64,000 bases of DNA. It comes from Porticoccus sp033791605 (lineage in GTDB: Bacteria > Pseudomonadota > Gammaproteobacteria > Pseudomonadales > Porticoccaceae). The notes under the pieces were generated by a model that had not been told where the DNA came from, did not search any database, and worked only from the letters and a program-made list of their open reading frames with translations. Position 1 is the stretch's first letter. Every line of letters starts with the position of its first letter. The position numbers and the translations under genes were made by a program. This document shows positions 25,122-34,526 of this stretch, in pieces. The DNA lies in the NCBI GenBank assembly GCA_033791605.1, contig JASJGJ010000012.1, forward strand, positions 1 to 64,000, in the 5' to 3' direction.

Positions 25122-26708
25122 TCATAAGGTAAAATTGTATTGCTGGTAATAGGCGGTAAGAAATTCGTCGAAAGACTGGCTATCCTCAGTTTCAATTTTC
25201 TGTTGTTGCTGTAAAGACTCAGCGGCCATTATATGGAATTGCTCAGTGACCTCCGATGGTAATTCTTTCTTCAGAAAATACTTCCGATGTTCTACCGCAT
25301 GGCCCATTGCCACTTTGAAATAGGTTTGCCCCGTTTCTTTCATTTCTCTCAGAATACGTGCTGACGGGGTAAGTTCAGGGTTATCGAGAAAAGTTACTAG
25401 TTTGTTCAGAGTGGTTTCATAGCGATTTGTTTGATTGTGTTGATCCAGCAGTTGAGCGACGGGTTTCATTTCTTCAAACAGAGCGTGTCCCCACTCCAGA
25501 AAAGAGCGTTCTCCCTGGTGATCATGCAACATTAATTCAGGGTTTCGTCCTTGGCATACCATCAGACGTTGATTTTCCAGAATATGACGATATTCCTGAT
25601 CATCCGCCGGCGGGCTTTTGGAGAGCAGACAGGTCAATAGGAAGATATCCATAAAGTCCATTTGTTCACGATCAATGCCCAGTGGCTGAAAGGGATTAAG
25701 GTCAACGCAGCGAACTTCAATATATTCCACACCTCGTTCCCACAATGCCCTTAGGGGCGTTTCGCCAGAATTTGTGGTGCGTTTTGGCCGGATAGTGCTG
25801 TAAAACTCATTTTCGATTTGTAGCAGGTGTGGACTGAGTTGTTGGTAATCACCGTTGCTGTCTTTAATGCCTGCCTTTTCGTAGTCTGGATAGGGTTCCA
25901 CCAATGCATGCCGAAGTGTGTTTACGTAGTTCCGTATGTCGTTATAGCAGACGACCAGCTGCTCTTGGGCTTTACTTTGGTAGCCCAAGTCTCCCATGCG
26001 TAGTGAGGTGGCGTAGGGCATATGAAGGCTGTGTTCATCTGTTCCAAAGGGGACAAGTTGATGATCGCGGCCTTTAACAAAGCTACGGCAAATGCCGGGC
26101 GATGCGCCGAACAGATAAAGTAGAAGCCAAAAATGACGACGGAAATTACGAATCAAAGCGAAATAGTTTTCGGTTTTGAAATCCTGTAGAGACTGGTTGG
26201 AGTTTTCATTTTTTCTGAGTATTTCCAGTAGTTCATCCGGGACCGAAAAGTTGTAGTGAATTCCTGCGATGGTCTGCATGAGTCGACCATAGCGGTGCCC
26301 CAAGCCAACCCGGTAAATACTTTTCATTTGTCCAACATTTGACGATCCGTACTGACCTACAGGAATATCACTGTCGCCACTTAACTGGCAGGGCATGCTA
26401 TTAGCCCAGAGGAGTTCGTCGCCAATTTGGCGATAGGTATAACGGTGAATATTCTCTAGAGTTTCTAACACCTGATTTGAATCGCTGGATGGCGGTGTTA
26501 TAAATTCGAGTAATGCCTCTGAGTAGTCCGTTGTTATTTGTGGGTGAGTGAGAGCTGAGCCGAGAGAGGAAGGATGGGGCGTTTGGGATAATTTTCCTTC
26601 AGGCGTGACTCGTAAGCTCTCTTTTTCAATGCCGCGAACAATACCTGATAGCACTCGTGATTCATTATTGCTGGCCAGTACGCTCAGGCGATTCTTTAGT
26701 AGGGGCAA
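25122..26708 (-). CDS. gshA: Glutamate-cysteine ligase GshA
   Basis: First enzyme of glutathione synthesis, ligating glutamate and cysteine with ATP. The proteobacterial class 1 signature is clear: GIVRGIEKESLRV, then TTDYSEALLEFITPP, and YIEVRCVDLNPF near the middle. I chose TTG 26708, with AAGGA seven bases upstream, giving 528 residues (E. coli GshA is 518) and clearing the upstream small gene. The frame is open to a GTG at 26786 (554 residues), but that version overlaps the small gene by 56 bases and lacks a good ribosome site. Confidence 0.93.
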   Translation of the reverse strand: MPLLKNRLSVLASNNESRVLSGIVRGIEKESLRVTPEGKLSQTPHPSSLGSALTHPQITTDYSEALLEFITPPSSDSNQVLETLENIHRYTYRQIGDELLWANSMPCQLSGDSDIPVGQYGSSNVGQMKSIYRVGLGHRYGRLMQTIAGIHYNFSVPDELLEILRKNENSNQSLQDFKTENYFALIRNFRRHFWLLLYLFGASPGICRSFVKGRDHQLVPFGTDEHSLHMPYATSLRMGDLGYQSKAQEQLVVCYNDIRNYVNTLRHALVEPYPDYEKAGIKDSNGDYQQLSPHLLQIENEFYSTIRPKRTTNSGETPLRALWERGVEYIEVRCVDLNPFQPLGIDREQMDFMDIFLLTCLLSKSPPADDQEYRHILENQRLMVCQGRNPELMLHDHQGERSFLEWGHALFEEMKPVAQLLDQHNQTNRYETTLNKLVTFLDNPELTPSARILREMKETGQTYFKVAMGHAVEHRKYFLKKELPSEVTEQFHIMAAESLQQQQKIETEDSQSFDEFLTAYYQQYNFTL

Positions 26709-26730
26709 AATAGTTTCCTTGTCTGGAGGA

Positions 26731-26961
26731 TCAGGCAGAGATGGACTGCTTAGGTAATACGGGGTTCCCGGCAGCAGTGATTTCACAGGTAATTATTGTA
26801 GCTCGCAGCAGGATATCTTTGGCATTGAGCTCCATGAGTTGATTGAGGGCGACATCTCGATAGGGACTTTTAAACAGTCGGCTGGCATCGCAACCGTTGA
26901 CCCATTCTAGTGATTTGTCGAGGTATTGTTCATGTTGGTTTTGCAGAATAAAAGTGGTCAT
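26731..26961 (-). CDS. Small conserved-looking hypothetical protein upstream of gshA
   Basis: 76-residue soluble protein (starts MTTFILQNQHEQYLDKSLEW). It contains one aspartate-rich turn and a helix ELNAKDILLRA; no known domain was recognised. It ends 22 bases before the preferred gshA start, so the two could be cotranscribed. No strong Shine-Dalgarno precedes its ATG. Coding status rests on open length, start context and the way it fits the corrected gshA start. Confidence 0.55.
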   Translation of the reverse strand: MTTFILQNQHEQYLDKSLEWVNGCDASRLFKSPYRDVALNQLMELNAKDILLRATIITCEITAAGNPVLPKQSISA

Positions 26962-27148
26962 GTTGAACAGCGAGGCCGAGCTGGTTAAATCGATTAAGCA
27001 TCAGTTTATCTGAAAAGACTGACTCAAGCATTGGATAAAAGCAAACTTGTTCAGGTAATGGGGTGGACATAAAACTGACATTATCTTGACATCAAATGGT
27101 CATGGCTTGGTCACATCATAAAAACATCAGAATCAAAAGGTGTTTGAT

Positions 27149-28561
27149 ATGAAGGTGACAGTCTTTGGTGGTGGCTATGTGGGCTTAGTAACCAGTGCGT
27201 GCCTGGCGCATGTGGGGCACCAAGTTATATGTGTAGATCAGGACGCACAAAAAATAGAAATGCTACAGCAGGGTGTCTGCCCCATTTTTGAGCCTGGTTT
27301 GGAAGATTATTTGGTTGATGGTCAGCGGGAAAAGGTTTTGGTGTTCACGGATGAACCGGTCTGCGCTATCAATCATGCAGAGATAGTGTTTATAGCGGTA
27401 GGAACGCCAACGGATGAAGACGGTACAGCAGATACCAGCCACGTGTTGAATGTAGCGAAAACAGTGGGCACCTATTTAGTAAAATTTACCGTTGTGGTCA
27501 TCAAGTCAACGGTACCTGTTGGTACGGCAGATGCTGTGCGTTCTGAGATACAGAAAGCGTTAGAGAGGCGTGGCGTTGAGGTTATGTTTGAAGTGGCATC
27601 AAACCCGGAATTCCTTAAGGAGGGGGCCGCCATTTCAGATTTTATGAAACCTGATCGTATTGTGGTGGGGACGGAGTCAGAGCGGGTGGAGGTAATGATG
27701 AGAGAGCTTTATGCCCCATTTAACCGTAACCATGACCGCTTGATGGTGATGAGCCTTCGTTCCTCTGAGCTCACAAAATATGCAGCCAATGCTATGTTGG
27801 CTACAAAAATCAGCTATATCAATGAAATGGCTAATTTGGCTGAGCACCTTGGTGCTGATATCGAAGAAGTACGCCAGGGAATTGGGGCGGACCCCCGTAT
27901 TGGTTACCATTTTATCTATCCGGGTTGCGGCTACGGCGGCTCATGTTTTCCGAAGGATGTGCGAGCGTTACAAGTGACTGCAGAAAGGTCAGGCTATCAG
28001 CCCCGCCTGTTATTGGCCGTGCAGGACGTCAATCGTGATCAAAAACAGCGTTTGTTTTATAAGGTGCAGAATTATTTTTCGGGGGAGCTAGAAGGTAAGA
28101 CGATCGCTGTATGGGGGCTGGCGTTTAAACCGCGAACAGATGATATGCGAGAGGCCCCTAGTCGTGTTTTGCTGGAATCCCTGTGGGCGGAGGGTGCCAA
28201 TGTCCAAGCCTATGACCCTCGGGCTATGGAGGAATGCCAGAGGCTTTATGGTGACCGAGAGGATCTTTCCTTGGTGGGTACAAAGGAAGCTGCGGTAAAA
28301 GGGGCCGATGCATTGGTTATTTGTACGGAATGGAAACACTTTTGGGCACCAGATTTTCAGGTCTTAAAGGAAAAAATGAATCACCCTGTGGTGATTGATG
28401 GCCGAAACTTATACGACCCAGAAAGGATGGCGAGCGCTGGTTTTGAGTACCTTGCTGTTGGTAGGCAAGGCAGGGTTAAAGCAGGCGGTAAAAGTGCAGT
28501 GGTTGATAGTGAGATTATGGCCGTGATTCAGCGTGATGAAAAACTAGCCGTAAACAACTAG
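27149..28561 (+). CDS. ugd: UDP-glucose 6-dehydrogenase
   Basis: 470-residue enzyme oxidising UDP-glucose to UDP-glucuronate with two NAD+. It has the N-terminal Rossmann motif GGGYVGLVTSACLA, NPEFLKEGAA, the catalytic cysteine C266 in GYGGSCFPKD and the C-terminal domain motif GLAFKPRTDDMREAPS. The start is ATG 27149, with AAAGG eight bases upstream; a GTG at 27140 is unlikely. It feeds exopolysaccharide or LPS glucuronate and so links metabolically to AlgC, which supplies glucose-1-phosphate. It is convergent with the LpxH-like gene. Confidence 0.95.
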   Translation: MKVTVFGGGYVGLVTSACLAHVGHQVICVDQDAQKIEMLQQGVCPIFEPGLEDYLVDGQREKVLVFTDEPVCAINHAEIVFIAVGTPTDEDGTADTSHVLNVAKTVGTYLVKFTVVVIKSTVPVGTADAVRSEIQKALERRGVEVMFEVASNPEFLKEGAAISDFMKPDRIVVGTESERVEVMMRELYAPFNRNHDRLMVMSLRSSELTKYAANAMLATKISYINEMANLAEHLGADIEEVRQGIGADPRIGYHFIYPGCGYGGSCFPKDVRALQVTAERSGYQPRLLLAVQDVNRDQKQRLFYKVQNYFSGELEGKTIAVWGLAFKPRTDDMREAPSRVLLESLWAEGANVQAYDPRAMEECQRLYGDREDLSLVGTKEAAVKGADALVICTEWKHFWAPDFQVLKEKMNHPVVIDGRNLYDPERMASAGFEYLAVGRQGRVKAGGKSAVVDSEIMAVIQRDEKLAVNN

Positions 28562-28579
28562 GTCTTGTTTCGTAAAGGC

Positions 28580-29389
28580 TTAGGGTGACAGCCTGGGTAG
28601 GGGGTAAGGTGCTGTAATACGGGGATCGTTAGCTGCCACCTCACACTTTATGCCCTGTTGCAGATCAGCCCAATGGACCAGTTCCAGTCGACCGTGTTGA
28701 TGTTCCACTAGCGCGGTGCAACTCTCAATCCAGTCGCCATCATTGCAATAAAGAATGCCATCAATTGTACGGATTTCGGGTTGGTGTATATGTCCGCAGA
28801 CAATACCATCTACGCCTCTGCGTAGGGCTTCCCGTGCTGCGGCATTTTCGAAGGTAGCAATGGCCTTGCGAGCATTTTTTACCCGATTTTTAATATAATA
28901 GGCCAGTGACCAATAAGGCAGCCCTAAACATTTTCGTATGCGGTTGCCCCAGCGGTTTAAACGAATAAGTAGACTGTAGGTGGCGTAGCCAACAATTTTG
29001 GTTAGGCGGTTGCACAGCACCGCATGGTCGAATTCGTCGCCATGAATGAGCAATAGTTTTTTTCCTGCCTGAGTTGTGTGAAGGTATTCTTGATGGATCT
29101 CTATATTCAATACAGAGTCACCAACAATTTCCCGTGCCAGCTCATCATGATTGCCGGGGATGTAAATAACTTTGGTGCCGCTGTTGGCAAGGGAAATAAT
29201 TTTACGCAATACCTCGTGGTGGCTAGGTGGCCAGAAGAAGGAACGTTTCATTGCCCATATGTCCACCAGATCACCCACTAAATAGAGCGTGTCGCAGCTG
29301 CTGTTTTTTAAGAAGTCGAGCAGGAACTCCGCTTTGCAGTCGCGGTCGCCAAGATGAATGTCTGATAGCCAGATCGCTGGATAGTGCAT
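28580..29389 (-). CDS. UDP-2,3-diacylglucosamine diphosphatase-like metallophosphoesterase
   Basis: 269-residue calcineurin-type phosphoesterase with metal motifs SDIHLGD, LVGDLVDIW, PGNHDE, IHGDEFDH and GHIHQPE. The pattern places it in the LpxH-related family, of which only some members cleave the lipid A precursor; others act on unknown substrates. The C-terminal part is longer than classical LpxH (240 residues). It is single-gene and convergent with ugd, with AGGACC before its ATG. Lipid A or envelope role is inferred. Confidence 0.8.
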   Translation of the reverse strand: MHYPAIWLSDIHLGDRDCKAEFLLDFLKNSSCDTLYLVGDLVDIWAMKRSFFWPPSHHEVLRKIISLANSGTKVIYIPGNHDELAREIVGDSVLNIEIHQEYLHTTQAGKKLLLIHGDEFDHAVLCNRLTKIVGYATYSLLIRLNRWGNRIRKCLGLPYWSLAYYIKNRVKNARKAIATFENAAAREALRRGVDGIVCGHIHQPEIRTIDGILYCNDGDWIESCTALVEHQHGRLELVHWADLQQGIKCEVAANDPRITAPYPLPRLSP

Positions 29390-29619
29390 GCCTAGGTCCT
29401 CCTTCTAGCCAAGGTAAACGGCATAAATGACAGGCCGGTGGCATTTTTAAGACAATTTGATGGCATATGTTGATGAACGTGAGGCTGCATTGACGGTGAA
29501 AAATCTGGGGTTTTTCTGCAAAAAGCCTGAGTCTCTGGCCATATGTTTTTGCAAGAAGTAAGGTGAAATTGTATTTTTTAAGATAATGTATTCCTGTCGG
29601 CGAAGATGGCACTTAGGTT

Positions 29620-30786
29620 ATGGTTTGGTTCAAAAAGATATTTCCTCCACTCATCATTTTGGCAATAGCCATATTGCTGGTGATGGGTTTGGCTTGGTTC
29701 AAGCCTCAGCCCGAACCCCAGGTTCTGAGCGAGCCTCCAATACTAAAAATTCAAGCTATGGTGGCTGAGCCCAGACGACAACAAATCCTTGTTTCTGCTC
29801 AGGGAACCGTAAGGCCAAAAAGAGAAATTGCTCTAGCCACACAGGTTTCAGGGCAGGTGGTTTCGGTGTCAGACATCTTTGTAGACGGTGGTTTTTTTAA
29901 GCGGGGTGATCTATTGCTACAGCTGGATCCCCGTGATTATGAAATAGAAGTTATCCGTGCAAAATCTCGGGTTGCCGAAGCAGAGCAGTTGTTGGCTACG
30001 GAGCATGGGCGAGTTTTTCAGGCCAAACGAGAATGGCGTGACTTGGGAAACAAAGCAGGTAATGACTTGTTTCTGCGAGAGCCGCAATTAAAGGCGGCCA
30101 AGGCGGCTGTTAACGCGGCAAAAGCAGACCTTGACCAAGCAAAAATTAACCTTGAACGTACTGGGATAAGAGCGCCTTTTGGTGGGCGAATACGTCAGAT
30201 CCAGGTAAACCTTGGTCAATATTTGTCAGTGGGAATGAATATTGCGCAGATCTTTGCGATAGATTCAGTAGAGATACGGTTGCCGTTAACAGCCTCCCAG
30301 AGCGCACTGCTTGACATACCTCTTACACCAGATCATGACGCTAAACTAGAAGTCTTATTGTCGACTAAAGCAAGTGGTGGTCAACACCTGTGGCAGGGCA
30401 ATATTTCGCGCACGGATGCCAGCATTGATCCTTTGAGTCGGGTAATTTACGGCATTGTAGATGTGGAAAAACCGCTTGAAAGTGATCCACCCTTAATGGT
30501 GGGCTCATTTGTTAATGCAGACATATTGGGTCGGGTGTTTGAGGATCTTGTGACCATTCCACGTACGTCCCTTTATGAAAAAGAGAACGTGCTGGTTGTG
30601 GACGCTGATCATCGATTGAAGATTCAGCCGGTGAGTGTGTTGCAATACCTTGGGGAAAACGTCCTCGTTCGTGGCGTTCACTCTGGGGACATTATTTTGG
30701 TGGCTCGGCCGAGCTATGTGGTGAGAGGGATGAAAATAGAGCCTGTGGTTGTCAGTGCCGATGAAATGGCGGCTCAATCGCCATGA
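29620..30786 (+). CDS. RND efflux periplasmic adaptor (membrane fusion protein)
   Basis: 388-residue HlyD/AcrA-type adaptor: N-terminal membrane anchor (about 9-27), biotinyl-lipoyl-like and alpha-hairpin region (QAKREWRDLGNKAG to AKADLDQAKINLERTGIRAPFGGRI, cited in part) and a beta-barrel C-terminus. It pairs with the pump gene, whose ATG overlaps this stop by four bases. There is no lipobox cysteine, so it is anchored by its helix. Substrate unknown. Confidence 0.92.
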   Translation: MVWFKKIFPPLIILAIAILLVMGLAWFKPQPEPQVLSEPPILKIQAMVAEPRRQQILVSAQGTVRPKREIALATQVSGQVVSVSDIFVDGGFFKRGDLLLQLDPRDYEIEVIRAKSRVAEAEQLLATEHGRVFQAKREWRDLGNKAGNDLFLREPQLKAAKAAVNAAKADLDQAKINLERTGIRAPFGGRIRQIQVNLGQYLSVGMNIAQIFAIDSVEIRLPLTASQSALLDIPLTPDHDAKLEVLLSTKASGGQHLWQGNISRTDASIDPLSRVIYGIVDVEKPLESDPPLMVGSFVNADILGRVFEDLVTIPRTSLYEKENVLVVDADHRLKIQPVSVLQYLGENVLVRGVHSGDIILVARPSYVVRGMKIEPVVVSADEMAAQSP

Positions 30787-33700
30787 AGATTGCCGATACG
30801 GGGATTATCGCGTGGTTTGTTCATAACCCCATAGCGGCCAACTTGCTGATGATGATGATTTTGGTGGGTGGCCTTACCGGTCTGTCGGGTCTTGATAAGG
30901 AGATGTTTCCACAGATTCCGAGAGATGTAGTGCAGGTGGTGGTCGCTTATCCTGGCGCTGGACCTAAAGAGGTTGAGGAGCAGATAAGTGCTCGGGTGGA
31001 AGAAGAGATTCACGACCTCGATGGCATCGAAGAGCTGCGTTCTTTTTCGTACCAAGGGGGCGGGCGGATAGAGGTTGAGGTGGCCGATGGCTACGATACT
31101 CAGAAGCTACTCAATGACGTTAAAACACGTGTAGATGCAATCAATACGTTTCCAGTTAATTCCGAGAGGCCTCAAATCAGGGATATCCTTGCGAGGACCC
31201 AAATTCTTAGTATCGCGGTAGCAGGTCCGCTTAATGAATGGGATCTCAAGCGCTTAGCAGAAGAGATTCGAGATGAAGTGACCGAGCTGCCGGGCGTGAC
31301 ACTGGCAGAAATTGGTGGAACTCGACCAGAGGAGGTTTCTGTAGAGGTTTCGGAAGTAACGCTACGTCAGTATCAATTACACTTTAATGATGTTGTCGAA
31401 GCGATTCGTCGCTCATCTATCAATCTGCCTGCCGGTGAGATTCGTGAGGAAACAGGCGATATTGTCCTGCAAACACGAGGACAAGCTTATGACCGCCAGG
31501 ATTTTGAAAACATTGTTGTGTTGCGAAATACTGATGGTACACAAGTGTACCTCGGTGACATTGCCCATATTAATGATGGCTTCGCTGAGCAGGATGTGGT
31601 GTCCAAGTTCAATGGCAAGCCGGCAGTATTTATCAATCTATTTAATACTCGTAATCCCGACGTGATTACAACTTCCGATGCTACGCGAGAGTATATAGAG
31701 AGGAAAACGCCCACCCTGCAACAGGGTGTTGAGTTGGTGGTATGGCGAGACATGTCGGTTTATCTCAGCAGTCGGATTGATCTGTTATTGCGAAATGCGT
31801 TGGGTGGACTGGTTTTGGTGTTTGTATTGCTGGTGTTTTTTTTGCGCCCGGCTTTGGCATTTTGGGTGGCTGCTGGTATTGGAATTTCCTATTTGGGGGC
31901 GTTATGGCTGATGCCCTATTTGGGTATTAGCGTTAACGTGGTGTCGATGTTTGCCTTTCTGTTGATTCTCGGCATTGTGGTAGATGATGCTATTGTTGTG
32001 GGTGAGAGTATTCATTCTCATTATGAGCGAGGATTAAACGGTCCTGATAGTGCTGCAGTGGGTGCTTTGTCAGTTTCAAAGCCGGTGACCTTTGCGGTCA
32101 TTACCACCATAATTGTATTTATACCTATGCTACTTTTGCCTGGTGATTCCATCAAGCTGATGGTTGTGATGCCAAAGGTGGCTATAATTGCGCTGGCATT
32201 TTCATTGTTAGAGTCTTTTTTGATTTTGCCGGCACACTTGCGCCACATGAAGCCTGAAAAAGAACCACGATGGCTAGTGGCTCAATGGGTACACCATGCT
32301 AGACAACATACCTCCTCTGGTTTAAAACGTTTTGCAGACAACCAGTACCGACCTTGTCTTGAGCGGGCATTACGGCATAGCGCTGTCACTATTGCTGTAT
32401 TCATTGCACTATTAATTGTTGTATTGGGTGTTTTTTTTACGGGCTGGTTGCGTGTGTCATTCTTTCCCGTTGTTGAGGGAGAATATTTGCGTGCTTCTGC
32501 TGAACTGCGTGAGGGTTCGGGTTTTAATCGCTCTCTGGAAGTTATGGCTCAACTGGAGCAGGCGGTGGTATCTTTAAAAAAGGAGCCGCTGCTAAAGAGT
32601 GAAAGTGGCCAATCTGTACTAAAAAACCACTTTGCTGAGAGCAACGAGAACAATGTTTCTATTGTGCTTGAGCTGTCGAGCAATGAGAGTCGGTCAGTCT
32701 CTTCACGAGATGTTGCAGAGCTATGGCGCAAGCACATTGGCACTGTAGAAAATGTGGAAGAATTTGAGGTTGAATATACCCTAATGGGCAAACCGAAAGA
32801 TATCAATTTGGTGTTGAAAGGTAGGGATATTAAAGCACTGCGAGCGGCTACCGAAGAAATTGAATCAGCACTGTTAAGTTACTCGGGTGTTTATAATGTT
32901 TCAGATTCTATGCGTTCGGCCGGGAAGGAAATAGAAATTAGTTTGACTGAACATGCGGACACACTGGGTATCGGTCTCAGTGATATCGCAAATCAATTGC
33001 GAAGTGCATTTTATGGGGCTGAAGCACAGCGTATTCCCCGTGAGCGTGAAGATGTGAAGGTCATGGTGCGCTACCCCGCAGACGAGCGTGCCACCGTGGC
33101 CTCATTGGAGGAGATGCGGATTCGTACCAGCGATGGTCGTGAATTACCCTTTAATACAGTTGCCGATGCTGAATTTGTCTCTGGTTATACGGAAATTAAA
33201 CGCAGAGATAGAATGCGGATGGTGGAAATTAAAGGTGAGTTGGCTAGGGGGGCAGCAACGGCCAATGAGATTGTTTTTACCTTCAAAAAACAATACTGGC
33301 CAATGTTGAAAGCAAAGTACCCAGGAATCTCGCTACAAATTGATGGTGCTCAAAAGGATCAGTCGGAATTTGAGTCAGGGTTCCTGCAAATGATGGCATT
33401 GGCGTTATTGGCTATCTATGCGCTCTTAGCCATTGAGTTTCGGTCCTATTGGCAGCCTATTATTATCCTTAGCGCCGTGCCCTTTGGTATAGCGGGGGCT
33501 ATTCTTGGGCACATGTTATTTGGCAAAGAGATCAGCATGCCCTCGATGATGGGGGTGTTGGCAGCAGCAGGTGTGGTGGTCAATGATAACTTGGTTTTAA
33601 TTGATCGTATTAACCAGTTAGCAAAGGAAGGGTGGCCCCCTTATAAAGCAGTTATACAGGGAGCACGAGATCGTTTCCGGCCCATTGTATTAACCTCGCT

Positions 33701-33914
33701 CACCACTTTTTTTGGATTAATGCCAATTTTGTTTGAAAAAAGTGCCCAAGCTCAATTTTTGATACCTATGGTAATCTCGTTGGCTTTCGGCGTGTTGCTG
33801 GCCACGTTTGTTACTTTGTTACTGGTGCCGTCTATCTACGTTTCTGGCGAAAGGGTGAGGGTGGCAATCAAACGTTGGCGTACAGGAGAGGTTTCGCCAG
33901 AAGGTATTTCCTGA
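30783..33914 (+). CDS. RND family efflux transporter, inner-membrane pump
   Basis: 1043-residue proton-driven pump of the HAE-type RND superfamily. It has twelve expected helices in two repeats with large periplasmic loops (about 45-330 and 560-865). The proton-relay aspartates are D401/D402 in GIVVDDAIVVGES. No outer-membrane TolC partner is nearby, so it would have to borrow one. It is translationally coupled to the adaptor gene. The sequence differs from classical AcrB and resembles the broad, poorly characterised environmental RND group. Confidence 0.93.
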   Translation: MKIADTGIIAWFVHNPIAANLLMMMILVGGLTGLSGLDKEMFPQIPRDVVQVVVAYPGAGPKEVEEQISARVEEEIHDLDGIEELRSFSYQGGGRIEVEVADGYDTQKLLNDVKTRVDAINTFPVNSERPQIRDILARTQILSIAVAGPLNEWDLKRLAEEIRDEVTELPGVTLAEIGGTRPEEVSVEVSEVTLRQYQLHFNDVVEAIRRSSINLPAGEIREETGDIVLQTRGQAYDRQDFENIVVLRNTDGTQVYLGDIAHINDGFAEQDVVSKFNGKPAVFINLFNTRNPDVITTSDATREYIERKTPTLQQGVELVVWRDMSVYLSSRIDLLLRNALGGLVLVFVLLVFFLRPALAFWVAAGIGISYLGALWLMPYLGISVNVVSMFAFLLILGIVVDDAIVVGESIHSHYERGLNGPDSAAVGALSVSKPVTFAVITTIIVFIPMLLLPGDSIKLMVVMPKVAIIALAFSLLESFLILPAHLRHMKPEKEPRWLVAQWVHHARQHTSSGLKRFADNQYRPCLERALRHSAVTIAVFIALLIVVLGVFFTGWLRVSFFPVVEGEYLRASAELREGSGFNRSLEVMAQLEQAVVSLKKEPLLKSESGQSVLKNHFAESNENNVSIVLELSSNESRSVSSRDVAELWRKHIGTVENVEEFEVEYTLMGKPKDINLVLKGRDIKALRAATEEIESALLSYSGVYNVSDSMRSAGKEIEISLTEHADTLGIGLSDIANQLRSAFYGAEAQRIPREREDVKVMVRYPADERATVASLEEMRIRTSDGRELPFNTVADAEFVSGYTEIKRRDRMRMVEIKGELARGAATANEIVFTFKKQYWPMLKAKYPGISLQIDGAQKDQSEFESGFLQMMALALLAIYALLAIEFRSYWQPIIILSAVPFGIAGAILGHMLFGKEISMPSMMGVLAAAGVVVNDNLVLIDRINQLAKEGWPPYKAVIQGARDRFRPIVLTSLTTFFGLMPILFEKSAQAQFLIPMVISLAFGVLLATFVTLLLVPSIYVSGERVRVAIKRWRTGEVSPEGIS

Positions 33915-33992
33915 GGTTGCAGAATTAACGGGTTTCAGGCTTAGGTCTGAATGGCTATGTTGTATTAACTTTAATGTGTTAGTTGGAAAAAG

Positions 33993-34472
33993 ATGAACCC
34001 AATCATTACAGCAACAGATGTGGCGATGATCATTCAGTTGTCCGTTGCCCCGGTTTTTTTACTCGCAGGTATTGCGGGTTTTCTTAATGTTATGTCCGGT
34101 CGCTTGGGGCGGATTGTTGATCGGGCGCGGGTAGTCGAAGTGAGAGAGTCACGGCTGAATGATCCCAGGTCACGTGCTGTCGCACATCGGGAGCTAGTGA
34201 CATTGTGGCGCCGAATTGATATTACTCACTGGTCAATTGGGTTATGTACGGGATCAGGCTTATTGGTCTGTACGCTTATTGTCAGTCTTTTTGTAGGGGG
34301 TTTCTGGCGCCTGAATATCGGTATCTTAATTGTGGGGTTGTTTGTCTTGGCCCTCGTGTTACTGATTGTTGCCTTGATGTTTTTTTTAAAAGAAGTTCAG
34401 CTAGCGACGCGTACATTGCGTATTGATAGGGAGGTGCCTCAAGAGGATCAGTATTCGGAAATGGAAGACTAG
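33993..34472 (+). CDS. DUF2721 family membrane protein
   Basis: 159-residue protein with three predicted transmembrane helices (about 12-32, 83-105, 110-132) and a basic cytoplasmic segment between the first two (SGRLGRIVDRARVVE). This fits DUF2721, of unknown function. It lies 78 bases after the RND pump on the same strand with no terminator visible between, so it may be cotranscribed. Confidence 0.8.
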   Translation: MNPIITATDVAMIIQLSVAPVFLLAGIAGFLNVMSGRLGRIVDRARVVEVRESRLNDPRSRAVAHRELVTLWRRIDITHWSIGLCTGSGLLVCTLIVSLFVGGFWRLNIGILIVGLFVLALVLLIVALMFFLKEVQLATRTLRIDREVPQEDQYSEMED

Positions 34473-34526
34473 GTTTAACTCGTTTGCCAGCTATGGGCGA
34501 TTGGGTCGGGGGTGATGAAAGTAGGG

